DNA from: DASWHR01 sp036398095
Lineage (GTDB): Bacteria > Actinomycetota > AC-67
Assembly: GCA_036398095.1 (NCBI GenBank)
Contig: DASWHR010000103.1
Coordinates: 1 to 64,000 of the forward strand
Reading direction: 5' to 3'
DNA length: 64,000 bases
Position numbers and translations under genes: made by a program. Shown piece by piece: positions 7,847 through 16,194 of the stretch. A model generated the notes under the pieces. The model was given only the letters and a program-made list of their open reading frames with translations, was not told the origin of the DNA and ran no database searches. Position 1 is the stretch's first letter. Each line of letters begins with the position of its first letter.

Positions 7847-7933
7847 ATGAAGGACGAGCTCACGTTCCTCGAACTGATCGCGCTGGGCGTCGCCGCATGC
7901 TTGATCGCGGCGATGGCGATCGTCGGTTCGTAA
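7847..7933 (+). CDS. 28-residue single-pass membrane micropeptide
   Basis: A very short frame from ATG 7847 with AAGGAG six bases upstream. An alternative in-frame ATG at 7820 would add nine residues but has poorer spacing. The peptide reads MKDELTFLEL, then a hydrophobic helix (IALGVAACLIAAMAIVG) and ends in serine: an acidic cytoplasmic-looking head and one transmembrane helix. It lies between the terminator at 7724 and the kinase-like gene at 8048, on the same strand, so it may be the first cistron of the exopolysaccharide operon. It is too small for family assignment. Good initiation signals and the membrane-helix composition support it as a real gene. Confidence 0.45.
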   Translation: MKDELTFLELIALGVAACLIAAMAIVGS

Positions 7934-7982
7934 GGAGAAGGAATCAACGCACGACGAGTCATAGACACTCACCCTGCCGGGA

Positions 7983-8006
7983 CCGCGCTTCCGAAGCGAA
8001 GCGCGG
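7983..8006 (+). promoter_or_regulatory. Hairpin in the 5' leader of the exopolysaccharide operon
   Basis: A perfect 9-bp stem, CCGCGCTTC / GAAGCGCGG, encloses a 6-nt loop. It ends 41 bp before the GTG start of the kinase-like gene. No T-tract follows, so it is not a terminator; it could affect translation or RNA stability. Confidence 0.3.
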
Positions 8007-8047
8007 CGAACGGCGTTTCGGCGACGTAGACAAGGACAGGGCCAACC

Positions 8048-10132
8048 GTGGAACCGAAGGACTTCTTCCGCGTCCTCCTCCGGAGGAAGCGATCCGTCAT
8101 CACCGCGCTCGTCGCGGTGGTTTCGATCGCCTTCGTCCTGTCGATGCGCCAGGAGCCTCAGTACGCGGCGGCCTGCAAGGTGCGCATCGCCGCGGTCGGT
8201 CCCGGCGGCGCATCCCAGATCGGCGACGACCCCAAGAAGAACCCGACCGAGATCTACGCCTCCTTCGAAGAGATGCAGCAGATCATCCAGTCGCCCGCCA
8301 TCGCCAAGCGGGTCGCGTCCCGGATGGACGCGCCCTACGAGCGCATCGTCGGGCGCATCAACGCCGCCCACGAAGCCAACACGGGCATCTTCAATCTCAC
8401 CGCCGTCGATCGCGACGCCGTCTTTGCGGCCCAGTTGTGCGACGCCTACATGCTTCAGTTCCTGCAGGACCGCCTCGACGGCGCGACCGAGAAGGTCCTG
8501 GCCGCCAAGGCCGTCGCCGAAGCCCGCATCCAGGAGTTCGACTCGCAGATCGCCGCGCTGGACGCGAAGGCGCTCACGCTGAAGTCGAAGGAGCAGTACG
8601 ACAACAACCGTGCCGTTCGGTCGCGGCTGCTCGCGGCCAGCACCGAGATTCTCCGCGACCAGATCGACCTGGAAACGGCGCTCGACTTGAAGCTCAAAGG
8701 CGGCGGCGAAGTCATGGCCAACGCCGGGCTCCACGGCGTCAAGGTCGGCCCGGACCACAAGCGCGCGGCGTTCCTGGGGCTGATCATGGGCCTGATCTTC
8801 GGTGCGGCGCTGGCGCTGGTTCGCGAATACATGGACGACACCGTCCGCGACAAGGAAGCGGCGCAGCGCGACATCGGCCTGCCGGTGCTCGCGTCCCTGC
8901 CGTCCGGCCGCGAAGACGATCCCTTCGGCGACGGCGCCTTCGAATCGATCGAAGCCGCGCGAATGCTGCGCACCAACCTGGCGTCGATGGGGCTGGGCGG
9001 CGACGTGCGCTGCATCGTGGTCACCTCGACGCTGGCGAAGCGGCGCAGCGAGACGCTGGCGTCCCTCGCCGGCGCGATCGCCGAAGCCGGCCGCACCGTG
9101 CTGGTCATCGGCGCCGACTTTCGCAACGCCCGCGTCCACGAGACCTTCGGGGTCGGCAACGCCGTCGGCCTGACCAACGTGATCCGCGGCCAAGTCACCT
9201 TCGACAAGGCGATCCGCCCGGTTCCCGGGCAGGTGGGCGTCTACGTGATGCCGACCGGGCCCGTTATCGGCAACCCCGGCGAACTGCTCTCCACCGAAGA
9301 GATGGCGATGGTGATCCGCCGCGCCCGCAAGTGGGCCGACATCGTGCTCATCGACGCGCCGCCGGTGCTCGCCGCCGCCGACGCGTCGGTGCTGGGAACC
9401 TACGCGGACGGCGTCCTGCTGGTGATGAGCGCCGGACAGACGCTGCGCGCGCAAGCGACCGAGGCGAAAGAGCAGTTGCAAGCGGCCGGCGCTCGCGTGC
9501 TCGGCGCGGTTATGTTCGGCGCGTCCGAGTCGCAGCAGGCCGGCAAGGTACTCGCGCTGGCCGGTATCCGCCGCGGCGGCGACGACGACGACCTTCCGCC
9601 GCTGAATCCTTACGGCGGCGGCGGCGGGTTCGACGGCGGTTTCGACGCCGGCGGCTACGGCCCGTTCGCCGGGAGTGGCTACGGCGGCGGCTACGGCGGG
9701 TTCACCGACGCATCCGGGTCGGGCGCCGCGTACGGCGGTTACGGCTCCTACGGCGACCCGTACGGGGGAGCCCAGGATGTCTATGACATCGACGACGACG
9801 AACCGGTTCGGCCGCGGTCGCGCTCGCCGAAGGATCCCGACGGCAAACCGACGGCGAAGAAGAAGAGTCCACCGAAGAAGATCGTCGCGGCGCGACCGTC
9901 GGCGCGTGAGCGTCGCATGGATGTCGAGGCGGCGCAGGCGCCGCGGGCGAAGGCGCGCGGCGCGAGCAATGGACGATCGGCCGCAAACGGACAGGCAAAA
10001 CCCGCGCCGAAGAAGCCGAGCGCAACCCCTGCGCGCCGGGCTCGTTCGAAAGGACAAGGCGGCACCACCGGGGCGAAGCGCACGCCCGCACCCGGATCCG
10101 GCCGCCCACGCCGGAGCGACGACCTGTTCTGA
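8048..10132 (+). CDS. Wzz/BY-kinase-like polysaccharide co-polymerase with degenerate ATP-binding site
   Basis: A 694-residue protein from GTG 8048 (AAGGACAGG upstream). Layout: transmembrane helix 1 at about 16-33, extracytoplasmic Wzz-like region, transmembrane helix 2 at about 240-258, then a cytoplasmic CpsD/BY-kinase fold. The position of Walker A reads TSTLAKRRSETLA (326-338) with no GK[ST], and Walker A' reads VIGADFRN with G355 in place of the usual Asp; Walker B (VLIDAPPVL) is kept. A Gly/Tyr-rich tail with about nine tyrosines covers 522-579. A Lys/Arg/Pro/Ala-rich tail of about 110 residues ends in DDLF. In the family this protein controls chain length in exopolysaccharide export. 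Here ATP binding and autophosphorylation are doubtful. It is the first large gene of the operon. Confidence 0.85.
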   Translation: MEPKDFFRVLLRRKRSVITALVAVVSIAFVLSMRQEPQYAAACKVRIAAVGPGGASQIGDDPKKNPTEIYASFEEMQQIIQSPAIAKRVASRMDAPYERIVGRINAAHEANTGIFNLTAVDRDAVFAAQLCDAYMLQFLQDRLDGATEKVLAAKAVAEARIQEFDSQIAALDAKALTLKSKEQYDNNRAVRSRLLAASTEILRDQIDLETALDLKLKGGGEVMANAGLHGVKVGPDHKRAAFLGLIMGLIFGAALALVREYMDDTVRDKEAAQRDIGLPVLASLPSGREDDPFGDGAFESIEAARMLRTNLASMGLGGDVRCIVVTSTLAKRRSETLASLAGAIAEAGRTVLVIGADFRNARVHETFGVGNAVGLTNVIRGQVTFDKAIRPVPGQVGVYVMPTGPVIGNPGELLSTEEMAMVIRRARKWADIVLIDAPPVLAAADASVLGTYADGVLLVMSAGQTLRAQATEAKEQLQAAGARVLGAVMFGASESQQAGKVLALAGIRRGGDDDDLPPLNPYGGGGGFDGGFDAGGYGPFAGSGYGGGYGGFTDASGSGAAYGGYGSYGDPYGGAQDVYDIDDDEPVRPRSRSPKDPDGKPTAKKKSPPKKIVAARPSARERRMDVEAAQAPRAKARGASNGRSAANGQAKPAPKKPSATPARRARSKGQGGTTGAKRTPAPGSGRPRRSDDLF

Positions 10133-11265
10133 TGCGAATCGTCCAACTGACACGCGATGTTCCTCCCGCTGCGAGCGGGATCGGCGACCATGTCGCCCGC
10201 CTTTCGGCCGAACTGGCTCGAGGGGGCGACGAGGTCGTCGTGGTGTGCTCGCCTCCCGCCGATGCGGGGACCGGCATCGACGTGCGGCCGGTCGTGCGGC
10301 GGTGGGATCGCCCCGGCTTCGACGCCATCGCGGCGTTCGTCGGGCAAGCGAAACCCGACGCGATCGTGTGGCACTACAACCCATTCCAGATCGGCCGCCG
10401 CGGTGTTTCGTTGTCCGCCGGCCGCCTCGCTCGCGCGCTCGCGCGGATCGCGCCGCTTACCGTCGTCGCCCACGAACTGTGGTACCCGTGGGGACGCGGC
10501 GGACTTCGCGGGCTGGTCTGGGCGATCGCGCAGCGCGTCCAGTTCCGCGGTGTCGCCGCAGCGGCTCGCGCGATCGTGGCGACCACCGAGGCGCGTCGCA
10601 GCCTGCTCGCGAAGCGGTATCCGGCGACGCCCGTTTCCGTCGTTGCCGCCGGCGCGACCGTCGATCCGCACCCGGATGCTCCCGGACGCACCGCGGTTCG
10701 CGCGTCCCTTCGCATCCCGGCATCCGCGTTCGTCGTCGCCCATCTCGGCGCGATCGGCGAAGGCCGCGACCTGGTCCCTGCGCTGGCCGCCATCCGGCGT
10801 CTCCGCGGCGAGGGAATCGACGTGCGCCTGCTGCTCGCCGGCCGAACCGGCATCGCCGCGCCGCAGGCAGAGGGGGTCCACGCCACCGGGCCGCTCGATC
10901 ATGCGCAGCTCTCCGGTGCGCTCGCCGCGGCCGACTGCTACCTGTTCGCCGAGCCGACCGGTCCGGTCGCGCGAAAGACGAGCCTTTTGTCCGCGCTCGC
11001 GCATCATCTCCCGGTCGTGGCCTACACGGGCAGCGCGACCGAAGCGTTTTTCCGCGACGCATACAACCTCCTGCTCGTTGATCCATCCGAGGACCGGATC
11101 GCGGACGCGTTTCGCCGTCTGGCCGTCGATGCGCCGCTGCGCGAGCGGATCGGCGAGGCCGGCGCGACGCTCGCCGCGGAGCGGTTCTCGTGGACGGCGA
11201 TCGCCGCGGGCATCCGCGCGGCCGCCGTCGCCGAATCCGAAGACTCACGGAAGACGATCGCATAG
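10132..11265 (+). CDS. Glycosyltransferase, family 4-like (GT-B)
   Basis: A 377-residue putative cytoplasmic GT-B transferase. The N terminus, IVQLTRDVPPAASGIGDHVA, is the acceptor-side Rossmann start of family 4 enzymes. The C-terminal half has VVAHLGAIGEGRDL, AADCYLFAEP and a final ERFSWTAIAAGI helix. The EX7E donor motif is weakened: the usual glutamate-rich segment reads PTGPVARKTSLLSALAHHLP. It would transfer a sugar from a nucleotide donor onto the lipid-linked repeat unit; specificity is unknown. The start overlaps the kinase-like stop as TGATG, and the next gene follows its stop directly, indicating translational coupling. Confidence 0.8.
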   Translation: MRIVQLTRDVPPAASGIGDHVARLSAELARGGDEVVVVCSPPADAGTGIDVRPVVRRWDRPGFDAIAAFVGQAKPDAIVWHYNPFQIGRRGVSLSAGRLARALARIAPLTVVAHELWYPWGRGGLRGLVWAIAQRVQFRGVAAAARAIVATTEARRSLLAKRYPATPVSVVAAGATVDPHPDAPGRTAVRASLRIPASAFVVAHLGAIGEGRDLVPALAAIRRLRGEGIDVRLLLAGRTGIAAPQAEGVHATGPLDHAQLSGALAAADCYLFAEPTGPVARKTSLLSALAHHLPVVAYTGSATEAFFRDAYNLLLVDPSEDRIADAFRRLAVDAPLRERIGEAGATLAAERFSWTAIAAGIRAAAVAESEDSRKTIA

Positions 11266-12786
11266 ATGGAAACCACCTTCTATCCGCACGAGACGCTCGA
11301 ACTGCCCGAGCGGCGAACGATGTCGCCGTTGGCGTGGAGCGTCGTCATGCTGTTCGGCGCGCTGTTCCTGGGCAACCAGGTGGTCAGCGGTGGTTCGCTG
11401 CTGCGCGTCGTCGCGGCCCTGTCAATGGTGTTCATCTTCGCCGTGCCGGCCGTGTCCAACCCGAAGCGCGCGATGGCGATGATGTTCGGCTTCCTTCCGT
11501 TCCTCGGCGTCTTTCGACGCGCGCTGGTTCCCGCGACCGGCTTCTCCGCGCTCGATCCGCTGCTGCTGGTCTCGTCCGCCGTCATCTTCGTGATTCTGGT
11601 GACCTTGATCATCGGCGGGAAGGCGAACCTGGGCGGCACCGTCCTTGCGCGCATGGTCTTCTGGCTGCTGCTGATCGGCTTGCTCCAAGTCTTCAATCCG
11701 GCGCAGGGCAACTTGATGGTCGGCTTGACGGGCGTGATGTTCGTGCTCGTGCCGATGATGTGCTTCTTCATCGGACGCAGCATCGCCGACCGCGAGATGG
11801 TCGCCAAGATGCAGCGCTGGATGATCTTCGTCGGCGTGGTCGCCGGCGCGTACGGGCTGTATCAGGTGCTGGTCGGCTTCCCCGGGTTCGAGCAGGCATA
11901 TCTGGCGCGCGCCGGCTTCGGCGGCCTGTACGTCGGCTCGGCGATCCGTCCGTTCGCGACCTTCGTCAACCCCCTCGAATACGCGACGTACCTGAACTTC
12001 GCCGTGATGACGGCGCTGGCGTATCTGGTCTACCGCAAGGGCATTCAGCGCTACTGGATCTACGGCGCGCTCGCCTTCATGATCTACGCGGGGTATCTGA
12101 TCGGATCGCGCGGGTTCATCGTGCTCGCCGCCGTCGGGGCGATCGCGCTGATCGGCATGCGCGCTCGCCGCGCGATCGTCGCGCTGTCGCTGATCGGACT
12201 GATGATCGGATCGATCCTGTTCTTCACCTCGACGCGGGACGGCGGCGAGATCCGGGCCGACGAGACCGCGACCGCCGCAGAGCAGTTGAAAGAGCGACAA
12301 CGCGTCGCGCTGCTGGATCCGCTCGACGAGCGGCGCTCGACGCTGAAGCAGCACTATCGCGGCATGAAGGACGGCTTGATCTTCGCCTTGACCCAGCAGC
12401 CGTTCGGGCTCGGGACCGGTGCGACCGGCCGCGGATCCCAGAAGTTCGGCGACGGCCGCTCGTCGTCAACCGAGCTGGACCTATCCGACGCGACGATCGC
12501 ATTCGGCGTCGTCGGCGGCGCGCTCTACCTGATGATCATTCCGCTCGCCCTACTGCAGTTGATCCGGATGCGAAACTGGCTGCCCGGGCCGATGTTCCCC
12601 GCGATCCTGGGCATGGGCCTGGTTTCGTTCGGGCAGTGGCTCAACGGCGGAAACTACGCGGTCGCGCCGCTGATCTGGTTCATGATGGGCTTCGCCGACA
12701 ACTTCTACATGCGCGCCCGCGACGCCCGCGCCCGCGGTGAGAATCCCGAGGACGTCGTCGACGCCGCGGCCGCGCTCCCGGTCTGA
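11266..12786 (+). CDS. O-antigen polymerase/ligase-like membrane protein (Wzy type)
   Basis: A 506-residue integral membrane protein with about ten hydrophobic segments. Mid-protein, GSRGFIVLAA is the loop-helix motif typical of Wzy/WaaL proteins. A large external loop (about residues 320-410) contains QQPFGLGTGATGRGSQ, the conserved PFGxGxG of the O-antigen ligase/polymerase domain. The role is polymerisation of lipid-linked repeat units on the outer face of the membrane. The gene starts on the base after the preceding stop (TAG then ATG), and its stop overlaps the next start (TGATG). Ligase rather than polymerase activity cannot be excluded; the operon context favours polymerase. Confidence 0.85.
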   Translation: METTFYPHETLELPERRTMSPLAWSVVMLFGALFLGNQVVSGGSLLRVVAALSMVFIFAVPAVSNPKRAMAMMFGFLPFLGVFRRALVPATGFSALDPLLLVSSAVIFVILVTLIIGGKANLGGTVLARMVFWLLLIGLLQVFNPAQGNLMVGLTGVMFVLVPMMCFFIGRSIADREMVAKMQRWMIFVGVVAGAYGLYQVLVGFPGFEQAYLARAGFGGLYVGSAIRPFATFVNPLEYATYLNFAVMTALAYLVYRKGIQRYWIYGALAFMIYAGYLIGSRGFIVLAAVGAIALIGMRARRAIVALSLIGLMIGSILFFTSTRDGGEIRADETATAAEQLKERQRVALLDPLDERRSTLKQHYRGMKDGLIFALTQQPFGLGTGATGRGSQKFGDGRSSSTELDLSDATIAFGVVGGALYLMIIPLALLQLIRMRNWLPGPMFPAILGMGLVSFGQWLNGGNYAVAPLIWFMMGFADNFYMRARDARARGENPEDVVDAAAALPV

Positions 12787-13907
12787 TGCGTGTCCTTGTC
12801 TCGGCGACCGACTTTCCGCCGACACGCGGCGGCATCCAGACGCTGCTCCGCGAGTTCTGCGACCGCACCACCGCCGACGTTCGCGTCGTCGCGCCGGCCG
12901 ATCCCGGACACCAAACCGTCGACGCATCCCTGTCTTTTCCGGTTCGCCGCGTCCGCTCCGTAGCGGGGTCCGGACGTCGCGGCTACCTTCCGGCGCTCGC
13001 CGCCGCGACGATTCGCGAGGCGCGCGCGTGGCGTCCCGATGTGTTCTTCGCCGGTCACGTGCTGGCCGCGCCGGCCGGCGTGTGGCTGCGCCGCCGGCAT
13101 CGCATTCCGATGGTGATCGGATGCTACGGCGTCGAGCTGGTCGCGCCGCGGGGACGCCGAATCGCTTCCTTCGTGCTTCCGCGCGCCGATCGGGTCCTGG
13201 CCGTGAGCCGCTTCACCATGGATGCGGCCCGCTCGCTGGGCGCGCGAGACGGCGAGGTCATCCCCGTCGGCGCACCGTCGCCCCGCGAAGTTTCGGCCGA
13301 GCGGCTCGCAGCTCTCCGCGAACGGTTCGGCCTTTCCGGTGCGCGCGTGCTGCTGACCGTCGCGCGACTCGAACCTCACAAAGGCATCGATGTGGTCGCC
13401 CGGGCACTTTCGTCCCTTCCGCCGGATGTGCGGTACCTGGTGGTCGGATCCGGAGGCTCGCGCGACATGTTCGAGCGAGTCGCGCGTGACGCCGGCGTCG
13501 CCGACCGCATCGTGTTCGCCGGAGCGCTGTCCGACGACGACCTGGCCGCGTCGTTCCGGATGGCCGACGCGTTCGTGCTCGCCTCGCGCTCGCTCGACGG
13601 CGGACGCGGCGGCGTCGAAGGGTGTCCGGTCTCCTTGCTGGAGGCCTGCGCCTACGGCTTGCCGATCGTCGCCGGACGAACCGGCGGCATCGCCGACGCG
13701 ATCGAAGACGGCGTCACCGGGCTGCTGGCCGACCCCGAGAACAATGCGGACATGGCGGCAGCGTTGAATCGGGCACTCGACCCATCATTCGCGAAGCCCC
13801 TCGCCGAGGCCGCGGAAAAAACGGCAAAGGCGGAGCGGAATTGGTCCACGGTCGTTGAACGAATGCAGCGGCTCCTTGAAGAAGCCGCCCGCATTCGAAC
13901 TCAATGA
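12786..13907 (+). CDS. Glycosyltransferase family 4
   Basis: A 373-residue GT-B enzyme. The N-terminal sequence VLVSATDFPPTRGGIQTLL has the glycine loop of the acceptor domain. The donor domain has LLTVARLEPHKGIDVV, VVGSGGSRD, and EGCPVSLLEACAYGLPIV, which supplies the family 4 E-x7-E motif. It probably adds one sugar to the exopolysaccharide repeat unit in the cytoplasm; donor and linkage are unknown. It overlaps the polymerase gene by one base and the next glycosyltransferase by four (ATGA). Confidence 0.88.
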   Translation: MRVLVSATDFPPTRGGIQTLLREFCDRTTADVRVVAPADPGHQTVDASLSFPVRRVRSVAGSGRRGYLPALAAATIREARAWRPDVFFAGHVLAAPAGVWLRRRHRIPMVIGCYGVELVAPRGRRIASFVLPRADRVLAVSRFTMDAARSLGARDGEVIPVGAPSPREVSAERLAALRERFGLSGARVLLTVARLEPHKGIDVVARALSSLPPDVRYLVVGSGGSRDMFERVARDAGVADRIVFAGALSDDDLAASFRMADAFVLASRSLDGGRGGVEGCPVSLLEACAYGLPIVAGRTGGIADAIEDGVTGLLADPENNADMAAALNRALDPSFAKPLAEAAEKTAKAERNWSTVVERMQRLLEEAARIRTQ

Positions 13908-15097
13908 CGATGAAAATCGCGATCGTTCACGATTATCTGGTGAACCGCGGCGGCGCCGAAAGGGTCGTGGCGGTGCTTCACCGTATCTTTCCCGACGCTC
14001 CGATTTTCACCGGGTTGTACGCGCCCGACGCGACCTATCCCGAATTCGCCTCCGCCGACGTGCGGCCGTCCAAGCTGCAGAAGTGGCTGCGCGACCCCGA
14101 AGACTTTCGCCGGCTGGCGCCGCTGATGCCCCGCGCCTTCCGCAGGATGAAGATCGAAGGCTTCGATGTGGTTCTGTCCTCGACGTCCGGATTCGCCCAC
14201 GGGGTCAAGCCGAAGAGTGGCTGCCACATCGCCTACACCTATACGCCGCCGCGCTTCCTGTGGGACGACGGCTACGAGCGCGCCAACGCCGTGCCGGCGC
14301 CGCTGCGTCCGTTCAGCGGGCTCGCCGTCCGTGCGTTGCGTCGCGGCGACCGCCGTGCCGCCGCGCGACCGCACTTCACCGTGGCGATCTCCAAGGTGGC
14401 CGCCGAACGCGTGCGCGCGATCTACGGACGTGAAGCAACGATCATCCACCCGCCGGTCGAGACCGGCATGTTCGGGATCGCGCCCAACACCAAGGACGAG
14501 TTCCTGCTGGTCTCGCGGCTGCTCACCTATAAGAACGTCGACGTCGCGATCAATGCGTTCAACCAGATGGGGCGCAGGCTGATCATCGTCGGCGACGGGC
14601 CTGCGCGCGCCGGCCTGCAAGCGCTCGCCGGACCCACGATCGAGTTCCGCGGCGTCGTGGACGACGCCGAGCTGGTCCGCCTCTACGGGCGCTGCCGCGG
14701 CACGATCCTGGCCGCCTCCGAAGACTTCGGCCTGACGCCGCTCGAGGCCAACGCGAGCGGCCGGCCCGTCGTCGCGCTGCGCGCCGGCGGCGCGGAAGAG
14801 ACCGTGATCGACGGAACGACCGGCGTCCTCTTCTCGCCTTCGAACCCGCTCGCTCTGGCCGATGGGGTCGCGCGAGCGATCAGCACGACCTTCGACCCGG
14901 CCGCGCTTCGCGCCCACGCCGAGCAGTTCGGCGTCGATGCGTTCGCCGGAAAGCTTCGCGCCTACATCGAGCAGTCGCGCCGGGCCTGCATGACCTGCCA
15001 CCGGACGCGCCGCGCCGAAAAGATTCGTCACCTGCGCGCGATCCCGCGTCATTCGGAAGAAGACGGGCCGCGTGACGCGGCGGTGAAGGCGCCGTGA
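13904..15097 (+). CDS. Glycosyltransferase family 4 (WbaZ-like)
   Basis: A 397-residue enzyme. It begins MKIAIVHDYLVNRGGAERVV and continues with FDVVLSSTSGFAHGVKP and HIAYTYTPPRFLWD, which together are characteristic of the mannosyltransferase WbaZ-type subgroup. The donor domain contains LLVSRLLTYKNVDVAI, VGDGP, and SEDFGLTPLEANASGRPVVA with the conserved glutamates. Mannose transfer is a reasonable guess from the subgroup, not a demonstrated specificity. A second ATG two codons downstream could be the true start. The last 30 residues are basic and not conserved-looking. Confidence 0.85.
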   Translation: MTMKIAIVHDYLVNRGGAERVVAVLHRIFPDAPIFTGLYAPDATYPEFASADVRPSKLQKWLRDPEDFRRLAPLMPRAFRRMKIEGFDVVLSSTSGFAHGVKPKSGCHIAYTYTPPRFLWDDGYERANAVPAPLRPFSGLAVRALRRGDRRAAARPHFTVAISKVAAERVRAIYGREATIIHPPVETGMFGIAPNTKDEFLLVSRLLTYKNVDVAINAFNQMGRRLIIVGDGPARAGLQALAGPTIEFRGVVDDAELVRLYGRCRGTILAASEDFGLTPLEANASGRPVVALRAGGAEETVIDGTTGVLFSPSNPLALADGVARAISTTFDPAALRAHAEQFGVDAFAGKLRAYIEQSRRACMTCHRTRRAEKIRHLRAIPRHSEEDGPRDAAVKAP

Positions 15098-16194
15098 TGC
15101 GCGTCGCGTTCGTCGCCCCCAGCTTCGGCGAGGCCGAAGGACAAGGCCGCGTGAACCTAGAGATCGCGCGACGCCTGATCGACCGCGGCGTCCCCGTGGA
15201 GGTCTTTACGAGCCGTCTGCCGCCCGGCGGGCTGCCCGGTGCGCGCGTGCGGCTTGCGCCGAGGCCCTTCCGCGCGGAACTTCTCAACCAACTGCTGTTC
15301 GTCGCATGGGCCACGCTGCGCGTCTCGGCCGGCCGCTACGACGTGGTCCACGCCGACGGCTCGTCGCTGCTCGTTCGCGCCGACGTCGTCGCCGCGCACA
15401 TGCTTCATTCGGTCTGGCGCGAGATCGCCCGCGGGCGCGAACCCGGGCTGCGCGGCCGCTACCATGCGCTCTCGACCGCCATCAACGTGCGGCTCGAGCG
15501 CCGCGCGTACCGTCGCGCGCGGCTCGTGCTCGCCAACTCGGAACGCACCGCCGACGACTTGGTTCGCGCCATCGGCGTCGCGCGCGAGCGGATTCGCGTG
15601 ATCCCGCTCGGCGTGGACGCGGCCCGCTTTCATGTTGCCTCGACCGGCGAGCGCGCAGCGGCCCGGGCGCTCATCGGCGCCGGCTCCGACGAGCTCGTTG
15701 CGGTGCTCGTCGGCGCCGCCGAACTCCGCAAGGGCGTCCCGCAAGCCATCGAAGCGTTCGCCGGGATCGAAGGCGCGATGCTGATCGTGGTCGGCGACAC
15801 GCGCGGCGGCGCGATCGTGCGCGAGGCAGCGGCCCGCCGCGCTCGCGTGCGCTTCGAACAATGGCCGGCCGATCCGCGCGCCGCATACGCGGCGGCGGAC
15901 GTGCTACTTCACCCGGCCGCCTACGAGCCGTTCGGGCTTAGCGTTCTGGAAGGCATGGCATGCGGACTGCCGGCCGCCGTCTCGCCCGCAGCCGGCGTCG
16001 CGCCGCTCGCCGCCGACGCATCGATTCCGGTTGCCCCCGACGCGGCCTCGATCCGTCGCGCGATCGAAATGCTCCGCGACGACCCCGAGCGTCGCGCGCT
16101 GATGAGCAAGCGAGCCCGCGCCATCGCAGCGGCGCGGCCGTGGGACGCGACCGCGGACGCGGTGCTGTCGGCATGGACGGAGGTGAGTCGCTGA
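15097..16194 (+). CDS. Glycosyltransferase family 4
   Basis: A 365-residue GT-B enzyme starting MRVAFVAPSFGEAEGQGRVN. ATG 15097 overlaps the previous stop by one base; GTG 15094 is an alternative one codon earlier. The donor domain shows ELVAVLVGAAELRKGVPQ and PAAYEPFGLSVLEGMACGLP, with the E-x7-E motif intact. The product likely acts in the cytoplasm on the lipid-linked glycan. Specificity is unknown. Its stop overlaps the following ATG. Confidence 0.87.
   Translation: MRVAFVAPSFGEAEGQGRVNLEIARRLIDRGVPVEVFTSRLPPGGLPGARVRLAPRPFRAELLNQLLFVAWATLRVSAGRYDVVHADGSSLLVRADVVAAHMLHSVWREIARGREPGLRGRYHALSTAINVRLERRAYRRARLVLANSERTADDLVRAIGVARERIRVIPLGVDAARFHVASTGERAAARALIGAGSDELVAVLVGAAELRKGVPQAIEAFAGIEGAMLIVVGDTRGGAIVREAAARRARVRFEQWPADPRAAYAAADVLLHPAAYEPFGLSVLEGMACGLPAAVSPAAGVAPLAADASIPVAPDAASIRRAIEMLRDDPERRALMSKRARAIAAARPWDATADAVLSAWTEVSR

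Noticed and set aside
7754..10384. 876-codon open frame on the minus strand opposite the kinase-like gene
   Set aside because: Its protein is Arg/Gly/Val-rich with no domain, it has no ribosome-binding site, and it lies opposite a gene with clear family motifs. It is a typical high-G+C shadow frame.
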